Source: Palsa-504 sp963795795 (GTDB taxonomy: Bacteria > Actinomycetota > Actinomycetes > Streptosporangiales > Streptosporangiaceae). Taken from it: a DNA stretch of 64,000 bases. Below, one piece after another: positions 52,437 through 61,930 of this stretch (its first letter is position 1; each line of letters starts with the position of its first letter). The notes below the pieces were generated by a model. The model did no database searches, was not told where the DNA came from, and was given only the letters and a program-made list of their open reading frames with translations. The stretch covers positions 124,001 through 188,000 of the forward strand of contig CAWCJS010000015.1 of NCBI GenBank assembly GCA_963795795.1. The letters are read 5' to 3'. Made by a program: the position numbers and the translations under genes.

Positions 52437-53563
52437 TAGCCTGGCGCTCTCAACGCGTCTCGGAGCGTATCAGCAACTAGGCGCTGCTGTTCCGGCGTGA
52501 TCTGCGGATAGAGCGGGAGAGAGATAATCCTTTTCGCCGCTGCCTCGGTCACCGGGAAGTCACCTGGCCCGTATCCGTACTCCCGGAATGGAGGCTGGAG
52601 GTGCACCGGCACTGGGTAGTGGATGCCAGCCTGCACACCGCGCGCGCGTAGGAAATCTATAACGTGGTCGCGTCTCGGCACCTGAACCACATACAAATGC
52701 CACACGTGTTCATTTCCGGCCATGATGGACGGAAGAGCAATGTCATCGATTCCGGCGAGCAATTCAGCGTACATTTCCGCAGCCGCTCGGCGGCGCTCGT
52801 TCCAGGCCGCCAGCCGAGCTAGCTTGGCCCGCAGCACGACCGCCTGGAGTGAGTCAAGCCGTGAATTGAACCCGAGACGGACGTGGGCGTACCTGCGCTC
52901 GCTTCCGTGATCGCCGAGCAGTCGCGCCGTCTGCGCCAGTGCGGCGGAATTAGTCAGGATCGCGCCTGCATCACCGTAAGCGCCGAGGTTCTTTCCCGGA
53001 TAGAAGCTGGTGGCAGCCGCCGTGGCGAAGGATCCCACGGGACGCCCCCCCTGGCTCGCGCCATGGGCTTGCGCGGCATCCTCTACGACCGTGAGCCCAT
53101 GAGTCTCGGCGATATCGCTGATCGCCGTCATAGACGCAAGCTGACCGTACAGATGCACCGGGATCAGCGCCGCCGTGTCCGGTCCGATCGCCTTGGCCGC
53201 GCAGGCTGGGTCGAGGAGCAGGCAGTCGGGATCCACGTCGGCAAAGGCGGGTCGCCCGCCCGCACGGATGACCGCCTCGGCGGTGGCTACGAAGGTGTTC
53301 GCGGGTAGCACGACCTCGGCCCCAGCAGGAAGTTCTGCGGCACGTAGGGCAATCTCCAGCGCGTCCGTCCCGTTGGCGACGCCGACGCAGTACGCAGCAC
53401 CGCTGAAGGCGGCGAACTCCTGCTCGAACGCTGTGACGTCCTCCCCCTTGATGAACACTGCCTTGGCTAGGACACGGCTGAAGCCGGTCTCGATCTCATC
53501 GGCGACTTCGGCATGAGCAGCCCCGAGATCCACGAGTGGGATCTCTTGGCGGTCGACAGTCAC
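52436..53563 (-). CDS. DegT/DnrJ/EryC1/StrS-family sugar aminotransferase
   Basis: A 375-residue PLP enzyme of fold type I that transaminates nucleotide-linked keto sugars. The PLP lysine lies in TSFYPGKNLGAYGDAGAI, preceded by EDAAQAHGA with the pyridine-N-binding Asp; NGTDALEIALRA and HLYGQLASM are also family marks. GTG 53563 has GGAGG eight bases upstream. Its presence indicates that the polymer contains an amino-deoxy sugar, perhaps made from the RmlB product, but the partner isomerase is not in the window. Confidence 0.9.
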   Translation of the reverse strand: MTVDRQEIPLVDLGAAHAEVADEIETGFSRVLAKAVFIKGEDVTAFEQEFAAFSGAAYCVGVANGTDALEIALRAAELPAGAEVVLPANTFVATAEAVIRAGGRPAFADVDPDCLLLDPACAAKAIGPDTAALIPVHLYGQLASMTAISDIAETHGLTVVEDAAQAHGASQGGRPVGSFATAAATSFYPGKNLGAYGDAGAILTNSAALAQTARLLGDHGSERRYAHVRLGFNSRLDSLQAVVLRAKLARLAAWNERRRAAAEMYAELLAGIDDIALPSIMAGNEHVWHLYVVQVPRRDHVIDFLRARGVQAGIHYPVPVHLQPPFREYGYGPGDFPVTEAAAKRIISLPLYPQITPEQQRLVADTLRDALRAPG

Positions 53564-53702
53564 CGTGATTTCCTCCAGAGTGAGTTCACCGGGGATGTCT
53601 CGCCCCGGGACAGACTGCCCAGCAGCCTTCGACTACTAACTAGACGCGCAGGCGGGCGATCGCGATTACGACCGGTTTGGTTGATTGTGAGGCCCTTAAG
53701 AA

Positions 53703-54731
53703 TCATGATGCGGTAGGAGGTGCCGCGCCCGCCCATCCCCCTCGCCACCGGTTGCGCGCGGTCCACAGGGCTCGCCAGTCCTCACCCCGGGTGGTTGGTC
53801 GGCCCTGCCGGGCGGGCGATACGGAACTCACGAGCCGACTGCCCATCGCCCGGAAGGCGACCCCGAACAGCAGTAGGCCGATGCCGACCGCACGTCGCCC
53901 AGGCGGGAAGTGCCGCCGGATCAGGGTCGCCTTGCCCGTGAACAGCAGGATCAACTTGCCGATGCTCGTCGATGACTTCCCGCCCTCATGCATACAGACC
54001 GCCTTAGCCGTCACCATCGGACGGCAGCCCTGCGCGGCGGCCCTGAGGCAGAAGTCGGCGTCCTCGCCGTACATGAAGAACGTCGGATCGAAGCCGCCGA
54101 GGTTGTCCCAGAGCTCGCGCCGCACCAGCATGAGCGCCCCGGTTACGACGGGCACTTCGCGCGCCTCCTGTGGATCGGCCGCCCACGGGCGCGGCGATTC
54201 CGGGTCGAAAACGGCACTCCCGTGGAGCAAGCTGGTCAAACCTAGGGCGAAGCACAACGTAGACCACGGGCTCGGCCTGCCCCACCACGATCGGGGATCA
54301 GTGCTGCCATCCGCGTGAACGAAACGGCCGCCGACGATACCAGCGCGAGGATGACGGTTGGCACACTCGAGCAGCGCATCTATCGCCTCCGGGGCAATGA
54401 CCGCATCCGGATTCAGGAACAGCAGCCATTGTCCGACCGCTTCGGCCGCACCTACCTGGCAGCCGCCCGCGAATCCATCGTTGATCGCTCGCTCTATCAC
54501 GCGGGCCCCTGGCGCAGCGGCCCGGGCCACCGCGGCAGTGCCGTCACCGGAAGCGTTGTCAACGACGATCACCTCTACTGGGACGGGCGACGCCGCCCGG
54601 TCAACCGCCTGCAAGCACGGGATGATGTCTGTCGTGTTGCGGTACGTGACGATTACGACAGAAAGCTCCGCAGGGGGTTTGGTCGCCGTCGCATTGAGCG
54701 CCGCCTGTTGTTCGCGCTGTCCGATGGTCAT
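53703..54731 (-). CDS. Family 2 glycosyltransferase, rhamnosyltransferase-like
   Basis: A 342-residue GT-A enzyme. It has VVIVTYRNTTDIIPCL, VIVVDNASGDGTAAVARAA and LLFLNPDAVIAPEAIDAL (the DxD-like NPD), then GALMLVRRELWDNLGGFDP and MYGEDADFCLRAAAQG, a set typical of rhamnosyltransferases and GlfT-like enzymes. With a full dTDP-rhamnose pathway in the window, rhamnose transfer is a reasonable inference. ATG 54731 overlaps the stop of the preceding transferase gene (ATGA). A basic C-terminal region may bind the membrane. Confidence 0.88.
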   Translation of the reverse strand: MTIGQREQQAALNATATKPPAELSVVIVTYRNTTDIIPCLQAVDRAASPVPVEVIVVDNASGDGTAAVARAAAPGARVIERAINDGFAGGCQVGAAEAVGQWLLFLNPDAVIAPEAIDALLECANRHPRAGIVGGRFVHADGSTDPRSWWGRPSPWSTLCFALGLTSLLHGSAVFDPESPRPWAADPQEAREVPVVTGALMLVRRELWDNLGGFDPTFFMYGEDADFCLRAAAQGCRPMVTAKAVCMHEGGKSSTSIGKLILLFTGKATLIRRHFPPGRRAVGIGLLLFGVAFRAMGSRLVSSVSPARQGRPTTRGEDWRALWTARNRWRGGWAGAAPPTAS

Positions 54732-56134
54732 GTCCTCACCATCGGCAAGTCTCCGCCGGCGACCACGGCTTGCAAGACGGCCGCATGCCGCGACAGGCAA
54801 ACATCCGCGCTGAAGCGCACCCGGGACTCAGCCGCCAGCCGCTCACGGTCGACCAGGTACTCCTTCCGATCGGCGACCAGCTGCTCCATGGCGGTTACGA
54901 ACGCCTCCCGATTTACCTGCGGGCGATAACGGGCTGCGCCGATGGACTCCCAGTTCACGCTCAGCGGGTCACCCAGTGGGTTGGGCACCAGGTAGCCGCG
55001 CGCGCGGTCGCCGTCAACCTGCTCGCCTGCCATACCCGCCTCGCTCAACACCACAGGCACGCCCATGCACAATGCCTCCATGGACACCAAGGGACCGCCC
55101 TCGAAGAAGGCATCGAGGGCAAAACCGTCCGCCGCCGCGAGGAGTTCGCCGGGCGCGGCCACGTGATCGCGCAGGTGGATCCGATCGCGACAGGGCAGGC
55201 TTTCCCTTAGCCGCAGTACCTGCCGGTAGTAGCGAACGTCGTCAGGTCGCCCGGCGATCACCAGGTGCACTTCCGGCCGGTGCCGCGCCAGTTCTCCGAA
55301 CGCCGCGATCAAACCGTATGAGTTCTTCTGCAGGCAATGCCGCGCGAGGGACACGAAAAGGTACTCGTCACCCAGGCCGAGTTGACGGCGGGCAGCTACC
55401 CGATCGCCGCTACAGCGCCGTTCGTCGTCGACCGCGTTATTGATCGCGACGATCCTCGTCGCGGGGAAGCTCGGGTTTCCGGCGAGGTACTGCTGACGCA
55501 CGAGTTCGCACACCGACACTATCGCCGAGAGCTTAGCTCCGCGCTCGGCTTCGGCTCGCCAGTCAGCACCGAACATGTCGTGCATGCCGTGCAGTGTGTC
55601 CACGAAAGGCACGCCGAGACGCTGGGCCAGGGCGAGTACCCAGGGTGGCAGCGCACCGTGTGCGCTGACTACATCGGGGCGCCACCGTTCGACCCAGCCC
55701 GGTGCACCGCTCTCGTCAGCCTCGTGAACCTCGATTCCACTCCTGGAAAGCATGCGGCCCAGACGACCGCTCGGTTCGCCCGTGGCAGCCGGATCCGGCT
55801 TGACGTGGAGAACCGCGGTCTGCACCCGATGGGCGGGCAATCGCCGGGCCAGGAACGCCACCATTTCATCCATGCCGCCGACATCAAGCGCGCTGGTCAC
55901 GAGCAAGCACCGCAATGCAGGTAGGTCGGTGCCATCCGATCCCGGTGGCTTATGGGATGGCGTGGGGTGTACCACCTCGGACCCGGTAACCGCCGCGGTC
56001 GCCTTGACCAGGCCATCTCTCGAGGCGGCAAAGTCCTGATCGTTTCCGATAAGCGGTCTCGACCAGTCCTCGATCGGTGGGGCTGGGCGTAGCCGGTGGG
56101 ACCACGCGACGACTTCACGCAGCGATTCGCGCAC
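54728..56134 (-). CDS. Family 4 glycosyltransferase
   Basis: A 468-residue GT-B enzyme with an extra N-terminal 70 residues before the first lobe (LRCLLVTSALDVGGMDEMVA). The second lobe has YLFVSLARHCLQKNSYGLI, LVIAGRPDDVRYYRQVL and the donor site FFEGGPLVSMEALCMGVPVV. The start is GTG 56134, 30 bases after the next gene upstream. It is coupled downstream to the family 2 enzyme through an ATGA overlap. Part of a run of three transferases on the minus strand. Confidence 0.87.
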   Translation of the reverse strand: MRESLREVVAWSHRLRPAPPIEDWSRPLIGNDQDFAASRDGLVKATAAVTGSEVVHPTPSHKPPGSDGTDLPALRCLLVTSALDVGGMDEMVAFLARRLPAHRVQTAVLHVKPDPAATGEPSGRLGRMLSRSGIEVHEADESGAPGWVERWRPDVVSAHGALPPWVLALAQRLGVPFVDTLHGMHDMFGADWRAEAERGAKLSAIVSVCELVRQQYLAGNPSFPATRIVAINNAVDDERRCSGDRVAARRQLGLGDEYLFVSLARHCLQKNSYGLIAAFGELARHRPEVHLVIAGRPDDVRYYRQVLRLRESLPCRDRIHLRDHVAAPGELLAAADGFALDAFFEGGPLVSMEALCMGVPVVLSEAGMAGEQVDGDRARGYLVPNPLGDPLSVNWESIGAARYRPQVNREAFVTAMEQLVADRKEYLVDRERLAAESRVRFSADVCLSRHAAVLQAVVAGGDLPMVRT

Positions 56135-56164
56135 CGGCGCAAGAAGCGAGCGGGCCTTAGTTCT

Positions 56165-57409
56165 TCATCGATGTCCACGCGAGTGAAACGGGCGCACCAC
56201 AGGCCGCAGCCGGTTCTTTACGGTTTCAGGGAGCCCGTCTGAGCTGGTCTTGCAGACCGCCACCCTGGCCGCCTCTCGCAGGCGCAGCCCGCGCGGATAG
56301 GTTTGATTGACAGCGGCCGTGTAAACGCTCTCAAGCGACGCCGATGCGGCCTTGAGGCTGAACCGATCCCAGACGAGCTGGCTGCTGAAACCGCCGAGTT
56401 CGGACCGCAGCTCCGGGCGATCTGCGAGTTCCTGGATGTATCCAGCCAGCGGGCGGGGATCCAGATCACCGTCGCCGACGCCGAAAAACCCGCCGAACAG
56501 GAACTCCTCCGCGGTAGAAGGCCGGAACGGTTTAGCGAAGCCTTCTACTCCGAGCACGATCAGCGGCTTCTCAAACGCCATCGCCCGTAGTGACGAACCA
56601 CCCATGCCGAGCGTGATGTCCGCTGCCGCGTACGCAGTCCGGGGATCGGTTAGAGGTCCGGTCATAACCACAGCACGTCGCCCCAGGCTACCGTTGACCC
56701 GGTCCGCCAATCCGCTAAGTGCAGCGGAAGACGGCCCTTCCCCGACCACTGCCAGTTGGATTCTCGGATCGTCAAGAACCTGAATTGCATTCATGGTGAG
56801 CTCGATACCCGGAGCTTTCATGCTTGGTTCCAGCCGGGACACCACCACTGCCACGATATCGGCATCGAGCCCGTGTTCCTTACGGAATGCATTGCCGTCG
56901 ACGAGCGCGGCATTATCGTTATCGGTATTCACCGGGGGTTCGATGATCACTGGAGTCTGTGTCCGGTGCGGCGCAGCCCGAAGGGCGAGTTCTCGCGTAC
57001 CGGCGACAAGTGGCGGGTACCGTGGCAGCCACCACGGCACGTATGGCCCGTAAATAGCACCGACGAGCGGCACGCCTAGTCTTAGGTGCGGACCGTAGAA
57101 CGCGTCCATGATCATCGGGATTTCCCAGGCATGGATTAGCTCTATACGTTCCCGATCCGCGATATCGGTTAGCTTTCGTACCACCGCGCTCCGGATCAGC
57201 ATCCGTTCTGGGCTCTCACGGGGGTGCTGGAGAAGCTCAAGCCGCAGACCCGCAGCGTGGATCTTCTCCGCCACCGGACCGGGCTGGTCCCCGTAGACGG
57301 AGAACAGCACCACTTCGTGGCCTCGGTCGCGAGCCGCCACGGCGAAGTCGAGTGCATTGAGCGGGCTGCCGCCCAGTATGAGATGATGCAGGGCGACAAG
57401 CAGTCGCAT
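56165..57409 (-). CDS. Family 4-like glycosyltransferase
   Basis: A 414-residue GT-B-type protein. The first lobe starts MRLLVALHHLILGGSPLNAL; the second has VVVSRLEPSMKAPGIELTMN, VVGEGPSSAALSGLADRV and a less typical donor region TLGMGGSSLRAMAFEKPLIV, where the usual ExxG/E pattern is replaced by GSS-AMAFEKP. ATG 57409 follows a GGGGGG-type site; a GTG-like start upstream would add 19 residues. First gene of the three-transferase run. Confidence 0.82.
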   Translation of the reverse strand: MRLLVALHHLILGGSPLNALDFAVAARDRGHEVVLFSVYGDQPGPVAEKIHAAGLRLELLQHPRESPERMLIRSAVVRKLTDIADRERIELIHAWEIPMIMDAFYGPHLRLGVPLVGAIYGPYVPWWLPRYPPLVAGTRELALRAAPHRTQTPVIIEPPVNTDNDNAALVDGNAFRKEHGLDADIVAVVVSRLEPSMKAPGIELTMNAIQVLDDPRIQLAVVGEGPSSAALSGLADRVNGSLGRRAVVMTGPLTDPRTAYAAADITLGMGGSSLRAMAFEKPLIVLGVEGFAKPFRPSTAEEFLFGGFFGVGDGDLDPRPLAGYIQELADRPELRSELGGFSSQLVWDRFSLKAASASLESVYTAAVNQTYPRGLRLREAARVAVCKTSSDGLPETVKNRLRPVVRPFHSRGHR

Positions 57410-57608
57410 ATCCCGGCCCCCCGGTGGTAGCAGGCTGAAGTCCGTCAGATGCCGTAAACCACCCAACCATAGTACAGTGCGCTGATCCGGGCTGCTCGGG
57501 GACCGGCTGGGCTCTCAGGTAGGCGGTACCGGTTCCTTCGATAGGCTAGGGGCGGGCATAGCAGGCACGCCTTCTCTGGAAGCCGCTGCTTACATGTGAG
57601 GGGAAGCT

Positions 57609-58268
57609 ATGGGAAGCATGCATGAGGTCCGTAATCGGCTCGTCGATGCGCAGGGTTCCATAGGGGAACGGCAGCGTTCCAGGCGATGGGAGTGGTTCAC
57701 CAAAACGTTCACCGACATCGAGTCGATGTCAGTGATGGACCTAGGTGGCACTGCCGAGGCGTGGCGGCGAGCGCCGGTGCGCCCAGCCTCGCTGCACATT
57801 ATCAACCTGGAGTCGGAGACTTCTGATGTTCCCGCGTGGATCCGCGTCGATAGAGCGGACGCCTGCAACTTGCCATCGCACCTTGGTGACGGCAGGTATG
57901 ATTTGGTGTTTTCCAACTCGGTAATTGAGCACGTAGGCGGGCATTCACAGCGACAGCGCTTTGCCGACACGGTCCACCGGCTAGCCGACAGGCACTGGGT
58001 GCAGACGCCCTACCGTTATTTTCCTATCGAGCCACACTGGCTCTTCCCCGGATTCCAGTTTCTCCCGATATCAGCACGTGCGAGGGTATCGCGAAACTGG
58101 CCCCTGGCCCATAGCCCTGCGTCAGACCGTAAGGAGAGCGTCGAGCAGGCCATGAGCGTCGAATTGCTCGGCCGAACCGAGATGGCCTTCTATTTTCCGC
58201 ATTCGACGATAGGCAGTGAGCACATGATGGGCCTGGTCAAATCTCTCGTCGCGATAAAGGCGTCGTAG
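57609..58268 (+). CDS. Class I SAM-dependent methyltransferase
   Basis: A 219-residue enzyme. Motif I is VMDLGGTAEAWR (a DLGG variant), an acidic strand-2 end is in IINLESE, and motif II/III is YDLVFSNSVIEHVGG, the SNSVIEH pattern found in methyltransferases of polysaccharide loci. ATG 57609 has a strong GAGGGGA site. It is probably involved in methylating a sugar or the end of the glycan, but no substrate can be read from sequence. It is convergent with the giant secreted-protein gene, whose stop lies 7 bases away. Confidence 0.85.
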   Translation: MGSMHEVRNRLVDAQGSIGERQRSRRWEWFTKTFTDIESMSVMDLGGTAEAWRRAPVRPASLHIINLESETSDVPAWIRVDRADACNLPSHLGDGRYDLVFSNSVIEHVGGHSQRQRFADTVHRLADRHWVQTPYRYFPIEPHWLFPGFQFLPISARARVSRNWPLAHSPASDRKESVEQAMSVELLGRTEMAFYFPHSTIGSEHMMGLVKSLVAIKAS

Positions 58269-58274
58269 GCTCGA

Positions 58275-61200
58275 TCAGGGCGAGGTCGAGAACACCACGT
58301 CCACCCAGTAGTTGTTGTTGTTATACGTGCTGGTCGGGAACGTGTTCGACGACCCGTACGCGTATACCCCGCCGCCAGCCAGGGCCATCAGCGGCCCGTT
58401 GGTCACGGCCGACGCCAGTCCTTGTACAGTCGCCGCCGGGTATCCGGTACTGGAGAAGTACGACGCCACGTACGTGGTGCCCGCGGTTACCGCCACGGGG
58501 GAGGAAAAGTCCAGCTCCTGCCATCCGCTCGCGGTCTCGTTGGTGAACGTCCCGGACTGGCCAGCAGCGTCCCGGTCGAACTCCACAGGCTCCCGGTATG
58601 GGTGCCGGTGTCATCCGGTTCCTTGTAGAACCGGATCCCGGTGATGTATCCGCTGGTGCTGGCCTGGAACTCGAGGCCAGTAGTCTGCGCGTTCGGGTCA
58701 TTGGACTCAAACGACCCGGTCGGCGTGCCATCCTGCCAGATGCTGCACGGGCACTGGGCGACCGCGCCGGTCGTGAAACTCCACGAGAACGCGCTGCTCA
58801 TCGGGGTGCCCGAGGCGTTCTGCGCCCCCGATACCGTAGCGGTATACGTGGTACTGCCGGCCAGCGAAGCCGACGGCGTGAACGTGGCTACGGTATCGGC
58901 ATCGTTAAAACTCACCGTCCCGGCCACCGGGTTCCCGCCCGAATCGGCCACCGTGAACGACACCGTGCTCGTCGTCACCGGCTGGGAGAAGGTCGCCGTC
59001 GGCGCCGCCGACACCGCGTTACCCGTCGACCCGGACGCGGGCGACTCGGTGGACACCACCGGCGCGGCGGCACCCGCCGCCGGCGAGTACACCACGTCCA
59101 CCCAGTAGTTGTTGTTGTTATACGTGCTGGTCGGGAACGTGTTGGACGACCCGTACGCGTATACCCCGCCGCCAGCCAGGGCCATCAGCGGCCCGTTGGT
59201 CACGGCCGACGCCAGTCCTTGTACAGTCGCCGCCGGGTATCCGGTACTGGAGAAGTACGACGCCACGTACGTGGTGCCCGCGGTTACCGCCACGGGGGAG
59301 GAAAAGTCCAGCTCCTGCCACCCGCTGGCGGTCTCGTTAGTGAACGTTCCGCTGGCCAGTAGCGTCCCGGTCGAACTCCACAGGCTCCCGATATGCGAGC
59401 CGGTGTCGTCCGGTTCCTTGTAGAACCGGACCCCGGCGATAAACCCATCGCTGCTGGCCTGGAACTCCAGGCCGGTGGTCTGCGCGTTTGGGTCATTGGA
59501 CTCAAACGACGCGGTTGCCGTGCCGTCCTGCCAGATGCTGCACGGACACGCCACCACACCGGTCGTGAAGCTCCACGAGAACGCGCTGCTCATCGGGGTG
59601 CCCGTGGCATTCTGCGCCCCCGACACCGTCGCCGTATACGTCACCCCCGTTGCCAGCGACGCCGTGGGCGTGAACGTGGCTACGGTATCGGCATCGTTAA
59701 AGCTCACGGTCCCGGCCACCGCGTTCCCGCCCGAATCGGCCACCGTGAACGACACCGTGCTCGTCGTCACCGGCTGCGAGAACGTCGCGGTCGGCGCCGC
59801 CGACACCGCCACCGCGGTCGCCCCGGAACCGGGCGACTCGGTCGACACCACCGGCGCCGTATCGCCCGCCGCTGGCGAGAACACCACGTCGACCCAGTAG
59901 TTGTTGTTGTTGTACGTGCTGGTCGGGAACGTGTTCGACGAAGCGTACGCGTAGACTCCGCCGCCCGCCAGCGCGGTTAGCGGCCCGTTCGTCACCGCGG
60001 ATGCCAGCCCCTGAACCGTCGCGGCCGGGTACCCGGTACTGGTGAAGTACGACGCCACGTAGGTAGTGCCTGCGGTCACCGCGACCGGGGCGGAGAAGTC
60101 GAGTTCCTGCCACCCGCTCGCGGTCTCGTTGGTAAAGGTCCCGGACGCCAGCAGCGTCCCGCTCGAACTCCACAGGCTGCCGATGTGCGAGCCCGTATCG
60201 CTCGACTCCTTGTAGAACCGGACCCCGGCGATGTACCCGCTGGTGCTGACCTGGAACCGCACCCCAGAGGTTTGCGCGTTCGGGTCATTCGACTGGAACG
60301 ACCCGGTCGTGGTGCCGTCCTGCCAGATGCTGCACGGGCACTTCGGTCCGGCCGTCGTGAAGTTCCACGAGTACGGACCGCTCATCGCCGTGCCCGAGGC
60401 ATTCTGTGCCCCCGACACCGTCGCCGTATACGTGGTACTACCCGCCAGCGAAGCCGACGGCGTGAACGTCGCCACGGTGTCGGCGCTGTTGAAGCTCACC
60501 GTCCCCGCCACCGGATTCCCGCCCGAGTCCACCACCGTGAACGACACCGTGTTCGTCGTCACCGGCTGCGAGAACGCCGCCGCCGGCGCCGCCGACACCG
60601 CCACGCTCGTTGACCCCGACGTAGGCGTCACGGTCGACACCACCGGCGCCGTGCTGCCCGCGGTCGGCGAGTAGACCACGTCCACCCAGTAGTTGTTGTT
60701 GTTATACGTGCTGGTCGGGAAGGTGTTCGACGACCCGTACGCGTACACCCCGCCACCCGCAAGCGCGGTCAGCGGCCCGTTGGTCACCGCCGACGCCAGC
60801 CCCGCGCTCGTCGCCGCGGGATGCCCGGTGCTGGAGAAGTAAGACGCCACGTACGTCGTCCCCGCGGTCACCGCCACCGGAGCGGAGAAGTCCAGCTCCT
60901 CCCATCCCGACGCGGTCTCATTGGTGAACGTCCCACTGGCTAGCAACGTCCCGGTGGAGGTCCACAAACTGCCGATATGCGCACCGGTGTCGTCCGACTC
61001 CTTGTAGAACCGCACCCCCGCGATAAATCCGTCGCTGCTGGCCTGGAACTCCACACCGGAGGTCTGCGCGTTCGGGTCGTTGGAGTCGAACGACCCGGTC
61101 GGCGTGCCGTCCTGCCAGATGCTGCACGGGCACTGGGCCACCGTGCCAGTCGTGAAACTCCACGAGAACGGGCTTCCCATCGGCGTGCCTGAGGCATTCT

Positions 61201-61930
61201 GCGCCCCCGACACCGTCGCGGTGTACGTGGTGCCGCCCGCCAATGGGTTCGTCGGCGTGAACGTGGCCAGCGTGTCGGCGCTGTTGAAGCTCACCGTTCC
61301 CGCCACCGAGTTCCCGCCCGAATCGGCCACCGTGAACGACACCGTGCTCGTCGTCACGGGCTGGGAGAACGTCGCCGTCGGCGTGACCGGCACGGCGACC
61401 TCGGTGGCTCCTGAGCTGGGCGATTCGGTCGTGACCACCGGCGCCGAGCTCCCGGCCGTCGGCGAGTACACCACGTCGACCCAGTAGTTGTTGTTGTTGT
61501 ATGTACTGGTCGGGAACGTGTTCGACGACCCGTACACGTACACCCCGCCGCCGGCCAGCGCGGTCAGCGGCCCGTTCGTCACCGCCGAGGCCAGCCCGGC
61601 GCTCGTCGCGGCCGGGTACCCGGTCCTGGAGAAGTACGACGCCACGTAGGTGGTGCCGGCGGTCACCGCGACCGGGGCGGAGAAGTCGAGCTCCTGCCAC
61701 CCGCTCGCGGTCTCGTTGGTGAACGTCCCGGACGCCAGCAGCGTCCCGGTCGAGGTCCACAGGCTCCCGATATGCGCACCGGTATCGTCCGGCTCCTTAT
61801 AGAACCGGATCCCGGCGATGTACCCGCTGCTGCTCGCCTGGAACCGCACCCCCGAGGTCTGCGCGTTCGGGTCATTCGACTCGAACGACCCGGTCGGCGT
61901 GCCGTCCTGCCAGATGCTGCACGGGCACGC
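58275..61930 (-). repeat. ~0.79-kb coding repeats (DUF4082 + Ig units)
   Basis: Five units with a period of about 790-797 bases. The block at about 58300-58545 is almost identical to 59095-59335, differing at only a few bases, while the copies at 59890, 60680 and 61480 are more diverged. This points to recent duplication or gene conversion at the 3' end of the gene. Confidence 0.9.
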
